Assembly (NCBI GenBank): GCA_003116995.1
Contig: BDSL01000003.1
Span: forward strand, 868,001 to 932,000
Reading direction: 5' to 3'
Length of the DNA: 64,000 bases
Origin: Yamagishiella unicocca
Taxonomy: Eukaryota > Chlorophyta > Chlorophyceae > Chlamydomonadales > Volvocaceae
Below are positions 10,539 to 19,961 of the stretch, piece after piece. The position numbers and the translations under genes were made by a program. Each line of letters begins with the position of its first letter. Within the stretch, counting starts at the first letter, position 1. The notes under the pieces are model-generated. The model was not told the DNA's origin. It worked only from the letters and a program-made list of their open reading frames with translations, and did no database searches.

Positions 10539-13325
10539 GACCCGGCGTGAAGGCTCACTCGACTGGCTCCCGGACCCGGGAGGTGAACCCTCACGGGTTG
10601 GGGGGGGTTGATAGGGCACCCGTTGGGCGGCATCTAAGGGTTATTTGAGATTGACTAGAAGATGCATGCTGGGGAACTGGGTTGGGGGAACTCGTTTTGT
10701 AGTTTGCATGGTGGAGGACTTTGTGTGTTGGGCTGAACATGCGGGAGCGAGACTCGCCCAAGCCCGGACCCCGGGTTGAGGGGTGCTGAGGGGTTACAGG
10801 AAATAACCGGGCACTCGACATGGGAAGTGTAGCTCGTCCGTCGGGGGCGCCAAGACTTGTGTTGGGTAGGCTTTATGGCATTGCTGGCGGTAAGGCTGGT
10901 GTAAGTTACTCAGCAGGCGTGTGCGTTACTTCACCGGCTTGCGCGTTGTTTTGACGTGGGTCGGCTCTTGTATTTTATTTGCCGGCACGCGTGTTAATTT
11001 ACCGCTGAGCTGATGTGTCTGTCGAATTGAAGATGGAACGGGTGTACCCGTGTGGGTAGTTGTATTCATGTGTGGCTGCATCCTGGTCGCGCCGCCCGGC
11101 CAGTACCCCCGTGGCTCAGCGCATCAAGTGGAGGGGTGGAGGAAGTGGAGGTATTTGAGCTAATGGCCTGCAGGGCGCCTGAGCCGAAGCACACAGCGGG
11201 CGCCGCTTCATGCGGTGGTGGCCTTCCCCTCGCCAGCAGTGTCCAGCTGCCACCCAGTGGGGGGTAAAATGGGTCGCGGAGCGGGTGCGCAGGCGTGATC
11301 GCACGTGGGCGATCGTTAGCAGGTTGGCGACCATTCAGGAAGGGCTAATGTTTTATACGAAATGTTTCTTGTGTCTTCCATGGCTGCACGCGGCCAGCAG
11401 GGCTGCGCCAGCGGCCGCGGTCGTCGCGCGCTGACGGCTTGGGACGATGTGTGCTGCTGGTGTGTGTGTTACCGTATCAGAGGCCGGTAGAGGGCCAGCC
11501 CGCAAATGGCTTGTGGTGGGGCGCCAGGCAGCGGGCTGCTGCTGCAGCATTGACGAAATGGCTGAGCTGCTCGCGTGTCGGTGAGGAGTAGTGGATGGCG
11601 CCGTGGTGGGGCTCGTTGTTTCCCACCTTCCGGTGACAGCGGGTCGCCGGCAGGTGGGACCACACGGCACGGGAACGGGCACGTGGCGGTTGGTGGCGGC
11701 CACGTGGCGGTTGACAGCTGCGTGCAACACGCGTTCCAAGGCGTTTTGTTGAGAGATGATGGCTCAATCCTGCAGGGTTGGCGACTTAGCTTGCATGCAG
11801 CTGTGCCGTATCCAATTAATCATGCAGTGTAGCGAGCTCAGCGTTTGATGCGTCCTTATCCAGGCCTAGTACCCAGGCGGGGGGAGCCGTGGGCCTTGGG
11901 TCGCCACGTGCCCCTGCGCAGCTTCTTCAGCGCAACTGCTTGAGGGGGAACGAAAACGCAGTGCTCGTGTTGACCCGGTCAGCTTACAGCGGGACGCCAG
12001 GCAGCGCGTCTACCGTACGCCATCATACGCCACGCAGCGCGCCTACCACGTACATGTGCCATGGCCCTACCTGCGGCGTGGAAACATATGGTTGTGGTGC
12101 GCGTGTTGTGTTTTTCGCGCTCGCAAGGCGCGGTCGTAAGTCACAGTGCCCAAAAGGCCCGTTTGACATCGAAGGGAACACTGCTTAAGGTGTTGCAAGG
12201 CTGGACCGGAACGTTGCTGAATGAGGGAGGTGCTGGCTGCTTATCGTTGATCCTGCCCGCTGCTGTGTTGGGATTACAGGGGATTACCACGTTATGGACG
12301 TGCCGGATGCAACTACCGGAAGTTGATATCGGCAGCACCACCAGGTGGTGACCGTTTTGGTTTTTTTACGTTTTTTCGTAAAATACTGGCGGTTTCCAAT
12401 GGTTTTTGTGGTCGCCCTAGTTCCTTGCCAGTGCGCTGCAAAGGAGTTGCGAGGGCATCATCATCAATCACTCCCACATGGTGCAGAAATCCACTGATCG
12501 TCAGCCGTTGATGGGATGACACCAACGGGACCATTACGTAGTACGGATGCGCCACAGAGGGCTAACCGTTGAAAACCTCCAAACTCACGTTTGACGTAGC
12601 GGCGTCATTATCCGGTTCGGAATCAGTGTGCTGACGAACTTGTATCTTTTCGCCGGCTGAACTATAGGCTTTAGTTAGGAGGCGTGCCATTCCTCAGGTA
12701 TGGCATCATCGCCCAATGGCCAATCCCGTGAGCTGTACGAAGGCTGCGATAACGCGTTCCTTGGGACCGACGACACGCGACGACCGCAATGGGCGGAAAG
12801 CGACCGTTCAGCTAGATTTTTTTGTGCAACTTGCCGCTGCCGGATTGCGCAGAGCTTATGGCATCATTGCCAGGTTGCTAGCTTCGGCTAGGTTACTGCT
12901 CAATCCGGACGAGGTCTCGCGGGGCCAGGCCGGCATGAATTTTTTCAGCAAGCTAGCACGATTGGCAATCACGGAGGTCAAACTGGCCATATCGACGTTC
13001 ACCCACGCGCGCTGGTTGACAGCGAAACGGCGGACTTTCTTTGGACCGCAACGCGTCGCGAAAGTATGCTCCCCTGCCGAGTTGTTCACGTAACTACGGG
13101 TATCCCTGCTATTATTGGTATTTGTGCATATTTGTGTGCGTATTTATGTTTACGCAGGCACGACGCATCTTCGTCCAGTCAACGCGACATAGCGGATGGT
13201 AACCGACGTAAGGCCCGCATCAAAAAAAGGTCAATCTTAAAGAACCAGGAGCCTTTCAACGTTTCACTCTTAAAATTTCGACGGTATAATAATTAAGCAT
13301 AACTAAAATAATAAACGTGTCAGAA
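10539..13325. other. Intergenic region, no convincing gene
   Basis: It starts with the presumed 3' UTR of the zinc-finger gene, including a diverged copy of repeat module B near 10806-10832, and then falls in GC content. Open frames at 12700-13093 are short, overlapping and without recognisable motifs. A small direct repeat (CACGTGGCGGTTG, twice) sits near 11680-11715. The promoter of the gene at 13326 should lie near the right end; it is A/T-rich just before the ATG. Confidence 0.4.
10900..10904 (+). promoter_or_regulatory. TGTAA polyadenylation signal of the zinc-finger gene
   Basis: A TGTAA pentamer lies 362 nt after the stop at 10538. TGTAA is the standard poly(A) signal of chlamydomonad algae, and the distance suits their 3' UTRs. 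Confidence 0.5.
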
Positions 13326-14197
13326 ATGGACCCCTTATCTGTGTTGACCGATGTCCTGGAAACGATTCCAAAAATAATCAAGCAAGCTGGAGAGGTCAAG
13401 GTTCTCCAGAGCGAACTTACGGAGCTGAGCACGTTGGTGCATTCCCTCGCGAAGGTTGTATTGGGCAACACGAGCGCGTGCCACCTGGAGCAGCCCGAGA
13501 CTAAGACCGCATACCACGTACGTAGCCTTCTTGATTGCCACTTACTCGTAAATTGCGGGCATGCCTTGCCGCATCGTGCCCAACTGTGACGAGGAGTCCG
13601 ATTCGATCCGCAGTTCTTCGCAGCGTCGCTGAAGGAGTGCCAGGACCTTGTCGAGGGGCTGCTGTCCAAACATGTCATTATGCGCTTTCTAAAAGCAGGT
13701 AAGTGCTAAGCGACGGCGTTTGCGGGACGGAAGTATCTATCCGTCATCAGCCCCTATGGTGGGCATGGGTGGGCTGACGGTTTTGTGCGAGGTGACATAT
13801 ACCGTGGATACCAGGCGTTTCTGCGATTGCTTGTTCTATGCCTATGTTATTTCCTTGGCCATGCCATGACCCGCACCATGACGCTGCGCCCGAATCAGGA
13901 TCATACCGTTCTTCAATCAAGGCAGCCACGCAAAGGCTATCCTTCAAGCTGCTCATCATAAACACTGCCATCAGCCTACGGGAGCTGCAACAGCTGCAGC
14001 CGATGTTGGTGTCTAAGACCGACCATCCCGCCACTGTTGCTGAAATAAAGGTGCGCTCGTTGTTGGTAGGAATGCAACGTGTACGTCACACGCACTCGAA
14101 CGTCACCCTCGGGTCTGTATCATCCTCGCTGCAGGTGCCGCTGGCAGAGGCCGTGGAGGAAGCACCGCCGCATCCCGATGCGGAGACCACGCCTTGA
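13326..14197 (+). CDS. Stand-alone MLKL/HeLo-like helical-bundle protein (4 exons, about 163 aa)
   Basis: Exons: 13326-13517, 13614-13698, 13899-14050, 14135-14197. The donors are GTACGT, GTAAGT and GTGCGC, the acceptors are CAG, and the phases (0, 1, 0) match throughout. The product is almost all amphipathic helix: an N-terminal DPLSVLTDVLETIPKIIKQA helix, a Leu-heptad stretch to about residue 50, then SLKECQDLVEGLLSK, a short hinge (RFLKAGSYRSSI, made only by joining exons 2 and 3), and a long helix with LSFKLLIINTAISLRELQQL. This order (helix, conserved Cys in a SLxEC-type helix, FxKAGS hinge, helix) resembles N-terminal four-helix bundles of MLKL, plant RPW8-type CC and fungal HeLo/STAND proteins. 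Those normally precede a kinase or NTPase; here a short acidic tail and stop follow. It may be a one-domain protein or a truncated copy. The family assignment is by eye only. Confidence 0.55.
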
Positions 14198-15165
14198 TCG
14201 CCGACTCGATGATCCAGCGCAATGACACGGTGGGCGCCCCCGCGTCTTCCGTGGCAGGCATCAGGGCCGTTGTGACCACTTCTCTTGTTCCGCGCTGGGA
14301 TGTGCCGGTGTAAGGGCCGCGCCGTGGGTCCTTGTGATGAGCCGTGGGCCTTACGCCGGGCTGCCATGCCGCTAAAGTTATTTTGCCGTACCTTTATTAA
14401 GTTGACGATGTATTGAGGCGATTCATGATCCTTAGCAATGACGCGCTGGGAAGCGCGGCATGAGCGGACGCGCAAATGATGATAAATGTTGTGTTGAATG
14501 CTGCGTTGCTCGTATATTTCAGACGGCGGGAAGCGTGGTCGGTGCGCCTCTTCTGCTTTTTCACCAAGCTGGGTTACCGGGGGTTATGAGGTACCGTTTC
14601 CAAAGGGGCGGACACGTTACTGGGGCTCCGACGGGGCTTATCTCCTGCCTGTATACCTTATGCTAGCAGCGCGGTGGCCTCTCGGAGGACCTCACAGCAA
14701 TAAGGCCCGTGCAGACCGGGCATCTGGGAGCTCGGAGGACAAGGCTGGCCTCCGGGTTGGGCACAATAAGGGCATGACCCGGTGGCTTGGACCTCCTTGA
14801 CGTGTTACCTGCACTTGCTCATCCAGCTGGCTGCTACGCTGTCCGATCTGGCCTAATGCGGCACAGCTGTCGCGACTCCTTTTGGCGGCATTTAAATCAG
14901 GAATTCCATGCGGTGAAACGGTACCACGACGTTACGTAATGACATCGTCCAACCACACATGTAACAATTACAACAGAAATTACAAAAACATGTAGTCTAA
15001 ACCCCCGTCTTTTCGGCCAGCAGGCAAATGGCCGCAACCCAACTTGTCAGTCTTTCCGGTAACGATCGTGTGGGCGCAGTCCGCTGCAAGTTCTTTATGT
15101 GATATTCAAAACGAGTCTCGGTGGCGCGATCACGTATCGTGACGTATCGTTCACTGTCACCGCCG
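14198..15165. other. Convergent intergenic region
   Basis: This lies between the 3' ends of the helical-bundle gene (+) and the JmjC gene (-). It has no open frame of note. Poly(A) signals for both strands sit at 14960-14984, and the flanking sequence is A/T-richer than the genes. Confidence 0.5.
14960..14984. promoter_or_regulatory. Opposed TGTAA polyadenylation signals between convergent genes
   Basis: The + strand has TGTAA at 14960-14964, usable by the gene ending at 14197. The - strand has TGTAA at 14968-14972 and 14980-14984, usable by the JmjC gene whose stop is at 15166 (about 180-200 nt away). The two transcripts would therefore end on the same spot. Confidence 0.5.
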
Positions 15166-18100
15166 CTACCGCCACCAAAAGCTAACTGAGAAGCTGGTGG
15201 ACAGTGACCGAACGAAGTGCCACCACCCGGGAGGGATGTACAGCATTTGCCCTGGCTCCAGAACCACGTCTTGGTACGGCAGCGCAGCCACTCCAGGGAA
15301 CCGGCTGCGCCGCCGAACACCAGGGACAGCGGCACCGGTCCCCTCGTCCACTTCGCCAGCCGTCCCAGCTGCCATTGCGCTCTCAGTGATGGGATCTGCC
15401 TGTGTCCCACACGGATATGCATCCACGTCGGTGTCGAGGTCCACATCGAGATCTATATCGAGATCCACCTGGCTGCTGTTTTGGTTGACCGTGCCAGCGG
15501 GGTGCGGGTGCAGCGCCGCGCTCTGCGACGGCGCGTAGAGCCGGACGTACTTGCGACCCACCACCTGCACACGCGACACAACCGCCACGTTTTCAACTGC
15601 AAACACTGTCGCAACAACCAACTGCCATCCGAGCAATGAACAACCGTACCACCACGGAGTAACCGACACGCGTCCATGCCACGTGTAAGAGGCGCCCAAT
15701 CCCCTCGGCACATTTCCTTCTTCCCTGCTCCTGCCCTCCCCCCGCTGCCTATCCCCCTATTATACCTATGTCGTGTAACCGGTTTTGCCCCCTCCGCCAC
15801 CCCCTATGTCGTGCAACTGGTCTTTATGCCAACCCCCGCCGCCGCGGGTTTCCCTCGCACCGCCCGCTGCCGCGCTTCCCTCCCCCCACTTCCCACTGCC
15901 CGGCAGAGGCGCACCTGCGCTAGCAGGTTGTGGTGCGGATCCGTGTGCAGCGGTGTGGTGGTGCCAGCCGGGCCCAGCCACGCGTTCACCGCCTGCACCT
16001 CGCCCTCGCCCAGGCAGCAATAGTCCGGCTGCAAGATGTCTGAGCGCAGGGCGGGGATCTGGTCGAACAGAGGGTGCTGGGCCAGGTAGCCAACAGGAGC
16101 TGCTGGCAGGGGCGCGGATCCTGCTGCGGCCGCGGTTGGGGACACCGTCGGTGCCGGGGCTGCCGAGCCTGGCGCTGCAGAGCCAAGTGCCGGCGGCAGC
16201 GGCTGCTGCTGCTGCAGCTGGTGGACATGATTCCGCAGGAAGTCCCGCAGGGTCATGAGCTGCTGGCCCCAGCCGTCAGCGAGGTAGTGCTGACCGACCT
16301 GGGGGGCCGGGGGGGCAAGGGGAGGGGCATGCGGACCCGGTTGCACGACTTGGGGGAGAATAGCTGGCGCATTGCCTTGAGCCACATGGTTGCGGGAGAG
16401 CGGTTCCGACACGTGGTTGCGGGGACGGGAGGGAGGGGAGGGCGGGGAGTGTATACAAACCGTTTTACGCAATGTTACAGGATAGTTGGTGCATGGTCGT
16501 CGGACACCAATTTTGTGGGCGGGGAGGGGAGGGGAGAGCTGGGGCGAACATAGGGGCGCAAGCGCCACGCCCCCGCTCCTCGCCGCTCAGCTCACGGCCG
16601 AGCTGCATTCTGTGCAGCCCTGCCCCTCCCTCACCGTTAGCCCCCCGCCCGCCCTACTGCAGTGCCGTGCAGTGCCGTGCCGCTACTGCGCGCCGCTGTC
16701 GTACCTCCACGGGCACCGTACGGGCGCCCGCCGCGCGCTCCAGGTAGGCCAGATCGCTCCAGCGAGTCATTGCGGGCCATTGCTCCAGGGAGCCTGACGG
16801 AGGCGAGGACGGCGCGACAGGCGTGGAGGGGGGAAGAGGGAGAGTGGGCGTTGATGTCGCCCGTCCCGCCGGCCCGTTGCCCTGATGCCGATAACTGGCG
16901 ACCGCAACGGTGACGGTTGTAATACAAGGCAGGATGTAGCTGCATGGCGGAAAGTAGCTGCGTAGCAGAAAGTATAAAGTAGCTGCATGACGGAAACTAG
17001 CTGCATGAGGAAAGTAGCTGCATGATGGAAAGTAGCTGCATGAGGAAATGCTACGCGACGGCTTCGGGGCACCGCTTGTGACCCTCACCTGTGATGACCA
17101 CAGGCTGCTCCGGGACCATGTACGACAGCAAGAAGTCCTCCAGGCCGGGTTGCTCCGAGACCGGCACGCGGCTCCCTGGCGCGCCACCCAGCGACCCGCG
17201 AGGCAGCCGCACAGCGCCTGCGCCTCTGCCGCCACCACCGCCAGCAACGACTGCACGATCCTGCTCCTCCTCATTATCATCGCGCAACTCCCCGCCCTCC
17301 CCCGCGCTGCCCAGCTCCGTTAGCCCAGGCACCCCATGCTGCCCCTCCGCGCCCCGATGCCGCTTGGCAGGCCGTGCGCCCTCATCTTCGTCCCCGGTGC
17401 TGCCGCTGCCGCTGCCGCTGCGGCAAGCAACGCCCCGCGCTCCTCGGTCGGCGATGGCCTCTGCATATCCTACCTCCACCGCCGCCGCCGCCGGCGCCGC
17501 CACCTCCACCGCCGCCGGCGCCGCCGCCACGTCCACCGCCGCCGCCGTCGCCGCCACATCCACCGCCGCCGCCGCCGCCGTCGCCGCCGCCGTCGCCGTC
17601 ACCTCGGCGCAGTCCCCCTGCAGCGCCGCATGCAACGTGTCCACCAGGCTGTGCGCATGACCGCGCCACAACGGGCCCCCCATCATCAGCCCCAGGTCCA
17701 GCTGACGGAGGCAGCGCCGGAGGAGCTGCGATCTGCGGCGGCCCCTCTCCTCTGCCGCCGGGCCATCCCGTGCCGGCTGCTGCTGTCCAGGCTGCTGCTG
17801 CTGTCTCGGCTCTGTTTCCAGATTTGGATCCAGCTCCGTCTCCAGTATCAGCCGCAACGTCGCGTCCACGACGCATGCCAGGATGTAGCCGTTACGCCAG
17901 GCCTGAGCAGCGGGGGAGAGGAGACAGTACGGCAGGGGGCCGTTTAGCCCGGTGCGGGCAGCCGGGTGCCGCGGTGCGGGACGCAGGCGACACTTGCCCC
18001 AGGGCGGGTTCTAGCCGGACACGGCCGAGATTCAACCGTTTTTCAACCGCATCTCCAACCGCCACCAGTACCAGCAGCGCACTTCAGCCACGTCCCTCGG

Positions 18101-19510
18101 GGCCCGTTGTGGAGTTGTTGTGGTGGTGCGGGGGGCCCCTAACTGGGGGGGAACCTCTAACTGGAGGGGGGTCTCTAGCTTTGGGCACTCCACCAGCAAC
18201 TCACCAGCTGCACGTCCTTCCAGTAGCCCAGGTGCAGCTTCTCCCAGCACAGCTCCACCAGCGAGGAGGCGGAGGCCAGCGCCGCCGAGCCATCAGCGGC
18301 GGCGGCATCAGCATCCGCCCCGGCGTCCACATCCTCGTCACCGGCAGCAGCGGCGTCTGCGGCCGCTGTGCTGTCGTCCGACGACGTGTCCGACTTCCGT
18401 GCGCCAGTGGCGGCGGCGGCAGCGGCGGGATTGGCACCGTTGGTTGCGCCCCCGCGAGCAGCCCGCAGCAGCGCCTGCGGGTGGGCGGCTGTGTCAGCGG
18501 TTTGCGACGCAGGGGGCAACACAGGTGTACTACTGCGCCCTACACTCGACACACCGTGGTACGGCCAAGAAAGCCCCAGGGAGGGCCCCTACAAGTGCAA
18601 CAGCCCCAGGGAGGGCCCCTACAAGTGCAACAGCCCCAGGGAGGGCCCCTACAAGTGCAACAGCCCCAGGGAGGGCCCCTACAAAGTGCAACAGCCGCGC
18701 ACACCGCACGATCAGGCTCGCATGGCGACCCAGCGCCGGCCTCTCCGACGTCGCCGGCCTGTCCAACCTCGCAGGCCGCCCTCCCTGCCCGCCCCGCCGA
18801 GCCCCCACGGCTCCACCCCCACTGCCCCGATGTGTGGTACCTGCGCCGCCGCCATCAGCCCCCGGAACGCGCCCACGGCTGCGCCACCGTCCGCCTCATG
18901 CAGATCTGTGTTCCAGGAGGGGGGCCAGCGGGAGCACAGATGGAGGCCTCAGCGGGAGGGGGAGGAAATTAGCAGGGGGATTGCAAGGAAAACCCGTGTA
19001 CGAAAGAGGAAACTGATTAGACCGGCAGGGGGAGGGGCAGCTTCGAGTACCCTGCCTGCCCATGACCCGCGGAGTACGACCGAGGGAGGCGCAGAAGGGG
19101 CAAGGGAGGGAGGGAGGGAGGTATGCGCCTCCCCACAACCAAACACGCACCCACCCTGCAGGAACGCCCGCAGCTCCTGGTCTAGCTGCCAGTCGAGCAG
19201 GGGACGCAGGTCGAGGTCAACCGCGCCGCCGCAGGCGTGTACGACGCAGGGCCCGGCAGGTGCCGTACGAGCTGCTGCGCTCTGGAGGCTGGGTAGCATG
19301 TCAAAAGGCCCGCCGAAGCGCCGGGCCAGCCCTCCTGGCTGATTGCCGGTCCGCCCCCTCCCGGTGGTTCCCTTGAGCACCTGGGCTCGCAGCGGTGGCG
19401 GAGGGGGGGGCCAAGGCCGCGTGGGAAGAAGGCCTGGCTGTCAGGCGTGTAACCACCTGGCGCATCTGGGAGATCGCAGCTTTGAAGGCCTCCAGCAGCG
19501 ACTGAAACAT
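15166..19510 (-). CDS. KDM8: JmjC-domain 2-oxoglutarate oxygenase, JMJD5/KDM8 type
   Basis: Exons (written 5' to 3'): 19510-19457, 19338-19155, 18488-18205, 17902-17089, 16793-16705, 16298-15915, 15564-15166; about 735 aa with all phases matching. The N-terminal part has [14 protein letters not shown] then [14 protein letters not shown], as in the helical domain of JMJD5. Then come [19 protein letters not shown], the [19 protein letters not shown] segment, [14 protein letters not shown], and the JmjC core. Iron ligands are H593-x-D595 (PLHTDPHHN) and H719 (GWWHFVRSL). The end, SFSVSFWWR, matches the very C-terminal strand typical of JMJD5. The family hydroxylates protein arginines (and was proposed as a histone demethylase); the plant relative JMJ30 affects the clock. 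Odd points: a roughly 240-residue Ala/Val/acidic insertion before the JmjC domain and an Asp-alternating insertion (about 636-652) inside it. The 5' end is uncertain: the frame is open upstream of the ATG at 19510. Confidence 0.9.
15764..15872 (-). repeat. Module B half-copies plus module A in a JMJD5 intron
   Basis: CCTATGTCGTGTAACCGGTT and CCTATGTCGTGCAACTGGTC are two tandem half copies of module B in reverse orientation. A module A-like CGCGGGTTTCCCTCGCACC follows at about 15847-15865. Confidence 0.75.
16331..16520 (+). repeat. Two repeat module B copies in a JMJD5 intron
   Basis: Copy 1 (16331-16380) has ACCCGGTTGCACGACTTGGG then TAGCTGGCGCATTGCCTTGA. Copy 2 (16448-16520) has ACAAACCGTTTTACGCAATG then TAGTTGGTGCATGGTCGTCG and GACACCAATTTTGTGGGCG. 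Both are antisense to the host JmjC gene. Confidence 0.8.
17465..17600 (-). repeat. GCC/GGC-rich trinucleotide tract in the JMJD5 exon
   Basis: Imperfect GCC-type repeats encode an Ala/Val-rich stretch (on the - strand [19 protein letters not shown]) within the insertion of the JmjC gene. The frame stays open, so the tract is translated low-complexity sequence. Confidence 0.85.
18570..18695 (+). repeat. 30-bp tandem repeat in a JMJD5 intron
   Basis: Four copies of a 30-bp unit containing CCCCAGGGAGGGCCCCTACA; the last has one extra A. It lies in the 18489-19154 intron of the JmjC gene. The unit contains the near-palindrome AGGGAGGGCCCCT. Confidence 0.9.
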
Positions 19511-19961
19511 GCGCGACGCGATCAGGTGGTATGAAGCCGCACCTGACTCGTGAGAGCGTTGGCGCACGATGTCGGGTGGGCGCGGGATCGTGGGGATGTA
19601 GGGGTGCGTGGTAAAGCTCAGCACTCGAGCCTCAGATAGCTTAGGCGTCGAACTTCGTCGCAGGAGCACTATTCACGAGTTTCAATATTACGCCGTGTGT
19701 ATGTGAGCACGTGGAATGAGTGAAAGCCTTATTTCTGCATGGTACAACGTACGGCATCGCTCCCAGCTCGACTGATTTTCAGCTGCAATACCACGTAGCA
19801 GTGCAGTGTAGGATACTAACATCCCGCTCTGTCGGTTTGGGGAACCTGGCTCTTCGGGGACTGCGGCAGCTACCCTACTGTTTTTCATAGGCCCAGTGAA
19901 CCCTCTCGCATTCTACTTTCTCTTTTAACCTCACAAGGTTTAGAGCTTTGCAATATTGACC
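19511..19961. other. Divergent promoter region between JMJD5 (-) and NDUFA12 (+)
   Basis: The two start codons are 451 bp apart, head to head, so both promoters must lie here unless the JmjC gene begins further upstream (its frame stays open to about 19669). No TATA box is clear. The side next to NDUFA12 is A/T-rich. Confidence 0.5.

Noticed and set aside
12700..13093. Overlapping frames upstream of the helical-bundle gene
   Set aside because: Two frames overlap with similar quality and no recognisable domain; there is no clear start or splice signal.
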